DNA from: an uncultured Caulobacterales bacterium
GTDB taxonomy: Bacteria > Pseudomonadota > Alphaproteobacteria > Caulobacterales > Caulobacteraceae
DNA: 5,577 nucleotides
Reading direction: 5' to 3'
NCBI GenBank assembly: GCA_903903715.1
Contig: CAIUZX010000521.1
Span: 1-5,577, forward strand
Within the stretch, counting starts at the first letter, position 1, and each line of letters opens with the position of its first letter. Below are positions 1 through 5,577 of this stretch, piece after piece. Made by a program: the position numbers and the translations under genes. The notes below the pieces were generated by a model. The model saw nothing but the letters and a program-made list of their open reading frames with translations, was not told the origin of the DNA and did not search any database.

Positions 1-131
1 CGACAGCGGACACTGGGTTCTTCTATGTGACCAAGAAGAACGCGCGGACCAAGACTGAGAAGCTCGTGCTGAAGAAGTACGACCCCGTCGTGCGCAAGCA
101 CGTGGAATTCCGCGAAGGCAAAATCAAGTAG
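1..131 (+). CDS. rpmG: 50S ribosomal protein L33, 3' part
   Basis: This is the C-terminal part of ribosomal protein L33, a small protein of the large ribosomal subunit. The reading frame begins at base 3 (bases 1-2 are the end of a split codon) and gives 42 residues before the TAG stop at 129-131. The visible residues TADTGFFYVTKKN, then KKYDPVVRKHVEFREGKIK, match the alphaproteobacterial L33 type, which is about 55 residues long, so roughly a dozen N-terminal residues lie left of the window. This type lacks the zinc-binding cysteine pairs found in some L33 proteins; no cysteine is present in the visible part. The gene runs towards pleD, and the two are separated by a strong terminator. Identification is by recognition of the conserved C-terminus. 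Confidence 0.96.
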   Translation, partial: TADTGFFYVTKKNARTKTEKLVLKKYDPVVRKHVEFREGKIK

Positions 132-156
132 GCTGGCCGACAGGTTCCAGCGACAG

Positions 157-188
157 AGCCCGTTCAGCAGTGCTGATCGGGCTTTTTT
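157..188 (+). terminator. Rho-independent terminator of rpmG
   Basis: The stem AGCCCG (157-162) pairs with CGGGCT (178-183). The inner arms TCAGC and GCTGA extend the stem after a T-T mismatch, leaving an AGT loop. A run of six T follows directly (183-188). Hairpin plus T-run begins 26 bases after the rpmG stop codon. On the minus strand no T-run follows the hairpin, so it is probably not an efficient terminator for pleD transcripts arriving from the other side. Confidence 0.93.
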
Positions 189-203
189 GTTATTGTCGTC
201 AGA

Positions 204-1568
204 TCAGGCGGCGTTGAGGATGACCATGTTCCGCCCGCCAGCCTTGGCTTCGTAAACCGCGTCGTCCGCCCGCTTGAGCAGCGCCTGAGCCGTATCAGCG
301 GGACCCGAGGTTACCGACACCCCCACCGAGATCGTTACGCTCAGCGCATCGTCCACGTCGCTCACCTTGAATGGCGACCCGGCCACGTGGCGGCGCAGTC
401 GTTCGGCGATCACGTGAGCATCCGCCAGCTTCGTGTCCGGCATGATCACCACAAATTCTTCACCGCCATAGCGACATGCAAGGTCAATCGCCCGAACATT
501 GGTCGCGAGCCGGATCGCGAACTCGCGCAGCACGTCGTCGCCGACGGCATGGCCGAAGGTGTCGTTGATGCGCTTGAAGTGATCGATATCGACCAGTAGC
601 GCCGACACAGGCTCACCGCCCTGAGCCGCACGGCGCACCATGGCCGTCAGTTGGCTCGACATGTAACGCCGATTGTGGAGCCCGGTGAGCGGATCGGTGA
701 CGGCGAGCTCGAGGCTCTGATCGAGATTGTTTCGCAGAAAATCGTAATAGCGCTTCTGGCGGATCAGAGTGCGGACGCGGGCCGACAGCTCTTCCGGATC
801 GATGGGGCGGACGAGGACATCGTTCACACCAAGCTCCAGAGCCTTGACCATGCGCTGGCGGTCACTGGCCTCCACGGCGGCGATGATCGGAAGGTGACGC
901 GTGGCCTCGTCGGATCTGACCTGCGCTACGAGCCGTAGAGCGTCGAAATTCGTCGAGGCGGCGTTCACAAACAACAGATCCGCACGCCTGCGCACCGACA
1001 GGAGCGCCTGATCCGGATGGCTCTCCACGACGATTCGATGTTCGCCTTTGAGTTGGTCCTTAATCAGCTCCGCCTGGCCTTCATGGTCTTCAGCGGCGAT
1101 GATCAGCCCGCCGGATCCGGACATGCGCGCCGCTGCGCCCTCGATCACGCCCATCCGGCGCCCGGAGGCTTCGCGCTGGCGGAGTTCGTCGATCACGAGT
1201 TTCATCCGCACCAGGCTCTTCACACGCGCAAAGAGGGCGATGTCGTCAATCGGCTTGCTGAGAAAGTCGTCGGCCCCAGCCTCAAGGCCCGACAGCCGGT
1301 CACGGCGACCGTCAAGCGCAGTCACGAGAATGACCGGGATGTGGCGCGTCGCGGGGTCGGCTTTGAGCCGACGACACGTCTCCAGTCCATCCATGCCCGG
1401 CATCATCACATCCAGCAGAATGATATCAGGGCCTTCAGAGGCCGCGATGTCGAGCGCGGTCATTCCATCAAACGCCGCCAGCACCTCGAAATACTCGGCC
1501 GTCAGCTTCGCCTCCAAGAGGCGGACGTTCGGCTCGACGTCATCGACTACGAGGATGCGCGCGGTCAT
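204..1568 (-). CDS. pleD: PleD response regulator / diguanylate cyclase (REC-REC-GGDEF)
   Basis: PleD condenses two GTP into the second messenger c-di-GMP. In Caulobacter it is phosphorylated by DivJ, dimerises, localises to the stalked pole and drives the swarmer-to-stalked transition (established knowledge). The protein is 454 residues, the same length as Caulobacter PleD. REC1 (about 4-120) has the acidic pair D9/D10, phosphoacceptor D53 in LLDVMMPGMDG, T83 and K105. REC2 (about 155-270) is an adaptor-type receiver with N202 where a phosphoacceptor would be expected. The GGDEF domain (about 288-452) carries the active-site motif GGEEF at 368-372 and metal ligand D327. It also has the inhibitory c-di-GMP site R359-A-I-D362 with the secondary residue R390, so feedback inhibition is expected. 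ATG at 1566-1568 is preceded by AGGG overlapping the divK stop, and only 6 bases separate the genes, so co-transcription and translational coupling with divK are likely. No degradation or missing key residue is seen. Confidence 0.97.
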   Translation of the reverse strand: MTARILVVDDVEPNVRLLEAKLTAEYFEVLAAFDGMTALDIAASEGPDIILLDVMMPGMDGLETCRRLKADPATRHIPVILVTALDGRRDRLSGLEAGADDFLSKPIDDIALFARVKSLVRMKLVIDELRQREASGRRMGVIEGAAARMSGSGGLIIAAEDHEGQAELIKDQLKGEHRIVVESHPDQALLSVRRRADLLFVNAASTNFDALRLVAQVRSDEATRHLPIIAAVEASDRQRMVKALELGVNDVLVRPIDPEELSARVRTLIRQKRYYDFLRNNLDQSLELAVTDPLTGLHNRRYMSSQLTAMVRRAAQGGEPVSALLVDIDHFKRINDTFGHAVGDDVLREFAIRLATNVRAIDLACRYGGEEFVVIMPDTKLADAHVIAERLRRHVAGSPFKVSDVDDALSVTISVGVSVTSGPADTAQALLKRADDAVYEAKAGGRNMVILNAA

Positions 1569-1570
1569 GT

Positions 1571-1576
1571 CGCCCT
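1571..1576 (-). promoter_or_regulatory. pleD ribosome binding site overlapping divK stop
   Basis: On the minus strand, AGGGCG begins inside the divK TAG stop codon and lies just before the pleD ATG, with four bases between AGGG and ATG. The overlap suggests that ribosomes finishing divK help initiate pleD. It also supports the ATG at 1566-1568 as the start. The spacing is slightly short. Confidence 0.6.
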
Positions 1577-1940
1577 AGCCCAGAAAGCGTCGGACGGTGT
1601 CGAGAAAATAGCCGACCGAAATGGGCTTGGAGATGTAGGCCTCGCAACCACCCTCACGGATCCGCTCCTCATCGCCCTTCATAGCGAAGGCCGTCACGGC
1701 GATCACCGGGATGTGCGAGAGGTCGTCATCTTCCTTCAGCCATTTGGTGACTTCCAGCCCCGAGATCTCGGGCAACTGAATGTCCATCAAGATCAGATCC
1801 GGCCTGTGGTTCCGCGCAAGCGCCAAGGCCTGCAGCCCCTCTCGGGTTTGCAAGGTCTCATAGCCTTGGGCGTCGAGCAGATCATGAAACAGCTTCATGT
1901 TCAGCTCGTTATCCTCGACGATGAGGACTTTTTTGGTCAT
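1575..1940 (-). CDS. divK: DivK single-domain response regulator
   Basis: DivK is an essential cell-fate regulator of Caulobacter. DivJ phosphorylates it and PleC dephosphorylates it. DivK~P binds DivL and the PleC/DivJ kinases and thereby lowers CckA-driven CtrA activity (established knowledge). The protein is 121 residues and consists only of a receiver domain. It has the acidic residues E9/D10, phosphoacceptor D53 in LILMDIQLPEISG, T83 in AVTAFAMKGDEE, and K105 in YISKP. D90, the residue altered in the cold-sensitive divK allele of Caulobacter, is intact. The N-terminal 30 residues are nearly the Caulobacter sequence. The C-terminus ends at FLDTVRRFLG, about four residues shorter than I recall for Caulobacter and with a different tail. 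It is the first gene of the divK-pleD operon. The ATG at 1938-1940 is supported by an upstream GAAGG. A CtrA-like box lies 82-96 bases before it. Confidence 0.97.
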   Translation of the reverse strand: MTKKVLIVEDNELNMKLFHDLLDAQGYETLQTREGLQALALARNHRPDLILMDIQLPEISGLEVTKWLKEDDDLSHIPVIAVTAFAMKGDEERIREGGCEAYISKPISVGYFLDTVRRFLG

Positions 1941-1943
1941 ATC

Positions 1944-1949
1944 GCCTTC
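1944..1949 (-). promoter_or_regulatory. divK ribosome binding site
   Basis: On the minus strand GAAGGC precedes the divK ATG, with about four bases after the final C. It is a good Shine-Dalgarno match and confirms the start chosen for divK. Confidence 0.65.
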
Positions 1950-1997
1950 ACGCTAAGCAACGCCCGATGGCCGCATGACGCGACCCGAAGCTTTGTC

Positions 1998-2011
1998 GAG
2001 ACAGTTGTCTC
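1998..2011. repeat. Inverted repeat GAGACA-GT-TGTCTC
   Basis: Two perfect 6-base arms, GAGACA (1998-2003) and TGTCTC (2006-2011), flank a 2-base centre. The repeat lies 10 bases from the CtrA-like box, on the divK side, so it is well placed as an operator for a dimeric regulator near the divK transcription start. It is too short to be convincing as a terminator and has no T-run. It matches no operator that I recognise. Confidence 0.4.
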
Positions 2012-2021
2012 ACACATATCC

Positions 2022-2036
2022 TTAAGTCCGAGTTAG
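2022..2036 (-). promoter_or_regulatory. Putative CtrA binding site upstream of divK
   Basis: The plus strand reads TTAA-GTCCGAG-TTAG, which matches the CtrA consensus TTAA-N7-TTAA at seven of eight fixed positions with the exact 7-base spacing. It lies 82-96 bases before the divK start codon, a normal place for a CtrA-activated promoter element, and 36 bases before the chosen dinB start. CtrA control of divK has been described in Caulobacter (established knowledge); binding here is inferred from the motif. Confidence 0.6.
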
Positions 2037-2054
2037 CCGCCTGATCGTCCGCTT

Positions 2055-2059
2055 TGGAA
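2055..2059 (+). promoter_or_regulatory. Candidate dinB ribosome binding site deciding the start
   Basis: GGAAG lies 12 bases before the ATG at 2072. The spacing is somewhat long, but an in-frame TTG at 2054 overlaps this motif and has no purine-rich stretch before it. The ATG at 2072 is therefore preferred. Confidence 0.4.
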
Positions 2060-2071
2060 GCCAAACGCCCC

Positions 2072-3388
2072 ATGAAGCCTGGACACTCTGACTCCATTAG
2101 TGAATTCGGGAAAGGCGCCCAGCCCACTCTGTGTCGGGACTGCGTTTGGAACGCAACAGCTTTACCGTTGAAGCGGTGCCCAAGGTGCGATTCGCCTCGA
2201 CTGATTCGGCATCAGGAGCTGGATCAGCTGACCATCGCCCATATCGACTGCGACGCCTTCTATGCGTCCGTCGAAAAGCGCGACCGTCCGGAATTGCGCG
2301 ATCTCCCCCTGATTGTGGGCGGAGGCGTCCGGGGCGTGGTCACCACCTGCTGCTATATTGCGAGGACCTTCGGCGTGCGCTCGGCCATGCCGATGTTCAA
2401 GGCCCTGCGCGCCTGTCCCGGGGCGGTGGTCCTTCGCCCGGACTTCGCAAAGTACCGGGCGGAAAGTCGCAGGATTATGGATCTGATGGGCGCCCTCACT
2501 CCGCTTGTGCAACCGTTGTCGCTGGACGAAGCCTGGATGGATCTTTCCGGAACGGAGCGACTGAACGGAGGTTCGCCAGCCTCCCAATTGGTTCGGCTCC
2601 AGGCCAGAATCGAAAAGGAAATCGGACTGACCGTGTCGGTCGGTCTCGCCGCGAACAAGGTCATGGCCAAGATTGCGTCCGATATCGACAAGCCGCGAGG
2701 CTTCGCCGTCATCGGCGCGGCCGACGCAAAGATGTATCTCGCGGACAAACCCGTTCGACTGTTGCCAGGGGTCGGTCCCGTGCTCGCCAAGACGCTGGAG
2801 CAGGAAGGCATCCGCCGTATCGGCGACCTGTCGGCCAGGGGAGCAAAGGCCCTCGTCCAGCGACATGGCGCTCAAGGGCTTCGTCTCGCCGAAATGGCGG
2901 AGGGGCGCGATGTGCGGGTGGTTGACCCCAATGAAGTCCGCAAGGGCATCAGCGCCGAGACCACGTTCAACATCGACCTTTCCGACAAGACGCTGCTTGA
3001 GGACGAGCTCTGGCGCATGTGTGAAAAGGTGGCGGTTCAGGCGCGCGCGAAGGGCGTGGCCGGACGAACCGCAGGTCTGAAGCTTAGAACGTCTGACTTT
3101 CGCATCTTAAGCCGCAGGCGCACCCTGCCCCACCCCGTTCAGACCGCCACCATGCTGTTTCATGTCGTTCGAGAGCTTCTCGCTCCCGAACTGGACGGCC
3201 GGACATTCCGGCTCATCGGCGCCGGTTTGTCGGAGCTGGTGGACGCTTCCGAGGCGCATAACCTTCTCTTCAGCGACGGAGAATCTCGCGCGCGGATCAA
3301 GGAGGACGCGGTCGACAAAATCCGCACCAAGTTCGGCAAGGACGCCGTGGTCTCTGCTCGAACCCTGAAGCCGCCATCACTGCAATGA
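2072..3388 (+). CDS. dinB: DNA polymerase IV (Y-family) with N-terminal cysteine-ribbon extension
   Basis: DinB copies past damaged template bases with low fidelity. From ATG 2072 the protein has 438 residues (444 if the in-frame TTG at 2054 is used), longer than the roughly 350 residues of E. coli DinB. Residues 21-39 hold CRDC and CPRC, a likely zinc ribbon. The palm has the catalytic D59 in HIDCDAFYASVE, the SLDEAWMDL motif with D152/E153, and Y64 at the steric-gate position. A helix-hairpin-helix-like segment (LPGVGPVLAKTL, about 231-242) and the little-finger domain (about 290-390) follow. The tail differs from E. coli and contains HNLLF (396-400), which may resemble a beta-clamp binding motif. 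All catalytic acidic residues are present, so it should be active. It is divergent from divK-pleD, with a 58-base gap to the next gene. No LexA box is visible upstream, so SOS induction is not supported. Similar cysteine-bearing DinB proteins occur in other alphaproteobacteria (recalled). Confidence 0.95.
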   Translation: MKPGHSDSISEFGKGAQPTLCRDCVWNATALPLKRCPRCDSPRLIRHQELDQLTIAHIDCDAFYASVEKRDRPELRDLPLIVGGGVRGVVTTCCYIARTFGVRSAMPMFKALRACPGAVVLRPDFAKYRAESRRIMDLMGALTPLVQPLSLDEAWMDLSGTERLNGGSPASQLVRLQARIEKEIGLTVSVGLAANKVMAKIASDIDKPRGFAVIGAADAKMYLADKPVRLLPGVGPVLAKTLEQEGIRRIGDLSARGAKALVQRHGAQGLRLAEMAEGRDVRVVDPNEVRKGISAETTFNIDLSDKTLLEDELWRMCEKVAVQARAKGVAGRTAGLKLRTSDFRILSRRRTLPHPVQTATMLFHVVRELLAPELDGRTFRLIGAGLSELVDASEAHNLLFSDGESRARIKEDAVDKIRTKFGKDAVVSARTLKPPSLQ

Positions 3389-3435
3389 GGGCTGGACAGC
3401 GGGACTTTCCTTGGCTCAGTTAGGCACAAATCAAC

Positions 3436-3440
3436 GGGGA
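3436..3440 (+). promoter_or_regulatory. Ribosome binding site deciding the start of the lipoprotein amidohydrolase
   Basis: GGGGA at 3436-3440 (preceded by C) is six bases before a GTG at 3447. An upstream in-frame TTG at 3411 has no comparable site and would put about 12 residues in front of an otherwise ideal lipoprotein signal. The GTG is therefore chosen. Confidence 0.65.
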
Positions 3441-3446
3441 TCCGCC

Positions 3447-4934
3447 GTGACGCTCAAGTTTCTACTCGCCGGCAGCCTTGGACTGTCGCTCATACTGTCC
3501 GGATGCGCCTCGGTCTCGGACCCAGCGCCCATAGCCGCTGCGCCGAAGCCTGCGGAAAAGACCGCCGACAAGACGCCGCCTAAGCCGCTGCGCGCCGGAC
3601 TTGACCCCTGGGCCAATCCCGATCCCTTCCCGTCGACATACAAGCCATTGCCCTCAAGGCCGACGGCGATCGTCGGCGCGACCATCCTGACCGCCACTGG
3701 AGATGAGATCTCAAACGGCGTCGTCGTGATGGATGGCGGCAAGATCGTCGCAGTTGGCAAGGACGTTGCACCGCCCAAGGGCGCGGTGATCGTGGATGGT
3801 CACGGCAAGTGGGTGACGCCCGGCGTGATCGACCCGCACAGCCATCTCGGCGTGTACGCCTCGCCCGCCGTCGAAGCCCAGTCGGACGGCAACGAAGCGA
3901 CAGACCCGAATACCGCCAACGTCTGGGCGGAGCATTCCGTGTGGCCGCAGGACGCCGGCTTCAACCGTGCGCTCGCCGGCGGCGTGACGACGATGCAGAT
4001 TCTTCCTGGCTCCGCCAATCTGTTCGGCGGACGCTCGGTTGTGGTCAAGAACGCGCCTTCAACGACGGTTCAGGCCATGAAGTTTCCCGGCGCACCCTAC
4101 GGCCTGAAGATGGCTTGCGGTGAAAACCCGAAGCGGGTCTATGGCTCAAAGGGCCGTTCGCCATCCACCTTGATGGGCAATGTGGCGGGCTACCGCGCCG
4201 CCTGGATCCAGGCGGCCGACTATGTCCGCCGCTGGGATGAGTACAAGGCCAAGGTGGCCAAGGGCGAGAAGGCCGATCCGCCGAAACGGGACCTCACCCT
4301 CGATACGCTCGGGGGCGTCCTGAAGGGCGAGATCCTGGTGCAGAACCATTGCTATCGCGCCGACGAGATGGCGCAGATGATCGATATAAGCCGCGAATTC
4401 GGCTATCATATCTCGGCATTCCATCACGCTTCGGAGGCCTACAAGCTCGCCCCCACCCTGGCGAAGGAAGGCATCTGCATCGACACCTGGGCCCAGTGGT
4501 GGGGCTTCAAGATGGAGTCCTTCGATGGACTTGAGGAAAACGCCGCGATGGTGGACCACGCCGGCGGGTGCGCCATCGTCCACTCGGACGACGCCCATCT
4601 GATTCAGCACTTGAACGTTGAGGCAGGTGTGGCGATGGCTGCGGGCAACCGCGCAGGGCTCAACATCACGAGAGGGCGCGCCATTCGGTGGATCACTGCG
4701 AACCCCGCCAAGTCTCTCGGGATTCTCGACAAGGTCGGGACCCTTGAGCCGGGCAAGATGGCGGATGTGGTGGTGTGGAGCCAAGACCCCTTCAGCGTCT
4801 ACGCCAAGGCCGAAAAAGTCTTTCTCGATGGCGCGCTCGCCTATGACATCAGCGACCCGTCGAAGCAGCCCAAGAGCGATTTCGAACTCGGCCAGCCGAG
4901 CGCCCGCGACACCCTGAACGGAGCCAAGCCGTGA
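3447..4934 (+). CDS. Lipoprotein amidohydrolase (imidazolonepropionase-like family)
   Basis: This is a metal-dependent hydrolase of the amidohydrolase superfamily, probably COG1228-like, cleaving an amide, cyclic amide or peptide bond; the substrate is unknown. From GTG 3447 it has 495 residues. Residues 1-20 are a lipoprotein signal peptide with lipobox LSGC and lipidated C20. Residue +2 is Ala, so outer-membrane sorting is likely by the E. coli rule. A Pro/Lys-rich linker follows (about 25-70), then an N-terminal beta-sandwich piece. The metal-site motif is H131-S-H133 after TPGVIDP. Further candidate ligands are H301 (QNHCYRADE), H326/H327 (AFHHASEAYK) and D381 (VHSDDAH). A charged helical insert (about 245-290) may form a lid. 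The C-terminus has the family motif GTLEPGKMADVVVW (431-444). The stop overlaps the GTG of the next, related gene, so the two are an operon. There is no visible terminator between dinB and this gene, so read-through is possible. Catalytic residues look intact. Confidence 0.9.
   Translation: MTLKFLLAGSLGLSLILSGCASVSDPAPIAAAPKPAEKTADKTPPKPLRAGLDPWANPDPFPSTYKPLPSRPTAIVGATILTATGDEISNGVVVMDGGKIVAVGKDVAPPKGAVIVDGHGKWVTPGVIDPHSHLGVYASPAVEAQSDGNEATDPNTANVWAEHSVWPQDAGFNRALAGGVTTMQILPGSANLFGGRSVVVKNAPSTTVQAMKFPGAPYGLKMACGENPKRVYGSKGRSPSTLMGNVAGYRAAWIQAADYVRRWDEYKAKVAKGEKADPPKRDLTLDTLGGVLKGEILVQNHCYRADEMAQMIDISREFGYHISAFHHASEAYKLAPTLAKEGICIDTWAQWWGFKMESFDGLEENAAMVDHAGGCAIVHSDDAHLIQHLNVEAGVAMAAGNRAGLNITRGRAIRWITANPAKSLGILDKVGTLEPGKMADVVVWSQDPFSVYAKAEKVFLDGALAYDISDPSKQPKSDFELGQPSARDTLNGAKP
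4920..4923 (+). promoter_or_regulatory. Ribosome binding site of the second amidohydrolase-like gene
   Basis: GGAG lies inside the last codons of the preceding gene, seven bases before the GTG at 4931. It supports that GTG as the start of the downstream gene and a coupled stop-start overlap (GTGA, 4931-4934). Confidence 0.6.
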
Positions 4935-5577
4935 TCCGCACTCTTTTCACAACTGTTGCGGCGCTCGCGATAACTGCCGCGATCCCTGCCTCCGCCGAGA
5001 CCGTGGCCATCACCCACGCGCACATCTACTCGATGGGGCCTGCCGGTGAGATTGCATCGGGGACCATCATTCTGAAGGACGGTAAGATCGCCGCAATAGG
5101 CGCTGACGTGGCCACACCTTTTGGGGCCCGGGTCATCGACGCGCAGGGCAAGATCGTGACGCCGGGGCTGGTGATCACCTCCTCGAACATCGGAGCCTCC
5201 GAGATTGGCGGGGTGGAAAACACCAACGATTCCGGCGTTTCGGGCGGATCGCTGAGCGCCGGGTTCGACGTGCAGTACAGCCTGAACCCGGACTCGACCC
5301 TTCTGCCGATTGAGCGACTGACCGGCACGACGTCGGCCATCGTGACGCCTGAACTTAGGGAGCGCCGTCGCGCCCACGGCGACAAGCTGTTCTCCGGCCA
5401 GGCCGCCGCCATCACCCTCGCAGGCGGTCGCGACATGCTGCTGAAGTCCAAGATTGCTGTGGCGATGGAGGGTGGGGAGCGCGGCGCCGCTCAGGCCGGC
5501 GGCGCGCGCGGCGCCTTTGTGGTGCAACTCGCCGCTGCGCTCGAGGAAGCCAGATCCTACCGAAAGAATCGCAGCGC
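4931..5577 (+). CDS. Exported amidohydrolase-like protein lacking HxH (partial, 3' end outside window)
   Basis: The frame is open from GTG 4931 to the window edge: 215 codons plus two bases. Residues 1-22 form a Sec signal peptide (MIRTLFTTVAALAITAAIPASA) with likely cleavage before ETVAI, so the protein is periplasmic. Residues 24-80 are the amidohydrolase N-terminal beta-sandwich, with the typical GTIILKDGKIAAIGADV and then KIVTPGL. Where the paralog just upstream has the metal-binding HSH, this protein reads VITSSNIGASEIGG (about 81-94) with no histidine, so the first metal-ligand pair is missing. The following stretch, with NTNDSG, FDVQYSLNPDSTLLPIERLTGTTSAIVTP, is recognisable from a group of amidohydrolase-like proteins found next to active paralogs. 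The other metal ligands, if any, lie beyond the window. Its function could be a partner or pseudoenzyme of the upstream hydrolase. The frame is intact and has a signal peptide, so it is not an obvious pseudogene. Confidence 0.85.
   Translation, partial: MIRTLFTTVAALAITAAIPASAETVAITHAHIYSMGPAGEIASGTIILKDGKIAAIGADVATPFGARVIDAQGKIVTPGLVITSSNIGASEIGGVENTNDSGVSGGSLSAGFDVQYSLNPDSTLLPIERLTGTTSAIVTPELRERRRAHGDKLFSGQAAAITLAGGRDMLLKSKIAVAMEGGERGAAQAGGARGAFVVQLAAALEEARSYRKNRS

Larger units (their letters stand above)
1941..2071. promoter_or_regulatory. Divergent divK / dinB intergenic regulatory region
   Basis: This 131-base spacer is the only divergent gap in the window and must hold the divK-pleD promoter (leftward) and probably the dinB promoter (rightward). 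It contains a near-consensus CtrA box (2022-2036) and an inverted repeat (1998-2011). A weak candidate sigma-70-type promoter for dinB is TTGTCG (1993-1998) with TATCCT (2017-2022), spacer 18; this is speculative. No alphaproteobacterial LexA box (GTTC-N7-GTTC) and no GANTC methylation site for CcrM is visible in the spacer. Confidence 0.6.

Noticed and set aside
138..156. Direct repeat CGACAG at 138-143 and 151-156 after rpmG
   Set aside because: It is only six bases, present twice, beside a normal terminator; within chance expectation.
755..1110. Degenerate second receiver domain of PleD without a phosphoacceptor Asp
   Set aside because: This is the known state of REC2 in Caulobacter PleD, where it serves as a dimerisation adaptor; not new.
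1017..2036. Long plus-strand open frame (339 codons) opposite pleD and divK
   Set aside because: It lies antisense to two clearly recognised genes, mirrors their codons, is rich in His, Arg and Asp as expected for a shadow of GC-rich coding DNA, and shows no recognisable domain.
2054..2056. TTG as the dinB start codon
   Set aside because: It has no Shine-Dalgarno sequence before it and overlaps the GGAAG that can serve the ATG at 2072. It would add only six residues. It cannot be fully excluded.
2131..2925. Second plus-strand open frame inside dinB
   Set aside because: It is an out-of-frame reading of dinB, Arg- and Gly-rich with no domain, while the dinB frame keeps all polymerase motifs.
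3411..3413. TTG as the start of the lipoprotein amidohydrolase
   Set aside because: It would place about 12 polar residues before the lipoprotein signal peptide. The GTG at 3447 has a better ribosome binding site and gives a standard signal.
4146..4784. Minus-strand open frame (212 codons) inside the lipoprotein amidohydrolase
   Set aside because: It is antisense to an intact enzyme gene, with no recognisable domain; a codon-bias shadow.
4841..5527. Minus-strand open frame (228 codons) across the two amidohydrolase genes
   Set aside because: The plus-strand frames carry signal peptides, start sites and family motifs here. The minus-strand product is a composition-biased shadow.

Overview
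The window looks like chromosomal DNA from an alphaproteobacterium of the order Caulobacterales. The basis is gene content and order: the 3' end of ribosomal protein L33 (rpmG), a convergent divK-pleD operon, and a divergent dinB. As I recall, this matches the Caulobacter crescentus arrangement. DivK and PleD look very close to the Caulobacter proteins, and PleD has the same 454-residue length. The sequence is visibly GC-rich. The genus cannot be settled from the sequence alone.

Layout. Positions 1-131 hold the last 42 codons of rpmG, followed by a strong rho-independent terminator at 157-188. Positions 204-1568 (minus) encode PleD, a REC-REC-GGDEF diguanylate cyclase. Positions 1575-1940 (minus) encode DivK, a single-domain response regulator. 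The two form a tight operon read divK then pleD, with 6 bases between them. Positions 1941-2071 are a divergent promoter region holding a near-consensus CtrA box and a short palindrome. Positions 2072-3388 (plus) encode a DNA polymerase IV (DinB) with a four-cysteine zinc-ribbon-like N-terminal extension. Positions 3447-4934 (plus) encode a lipoprotein amidohydrolase. It overlaps by three bases a second, exported amidohydrolase-like protein that runs off the right edge (4931-5577).

How the genes work together. DivK and PleD are both response regulators of the PleC/DivJ polar kinase system. DivK~P controls the CtrA cell-cycle pathway, and PleD~P makes c-di-GMP. A CtrA box in front of divK would close a loop from CtrA back to its own upstream regulator. 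DinB is a separate translesion-synthesis function that shares the divergent promoter region. The two amidohydrolases form a translationally coupled pair that would act outside the cytoplasm. The second lacks the metal-binding HxH motif in the part visible.

Nothing here is an obviously undescribed system. The points most worth checking are the divergent regulatory region, the HxH-less partner of the amidohydrolase pair, and the cysteine-rich extension of DinB.
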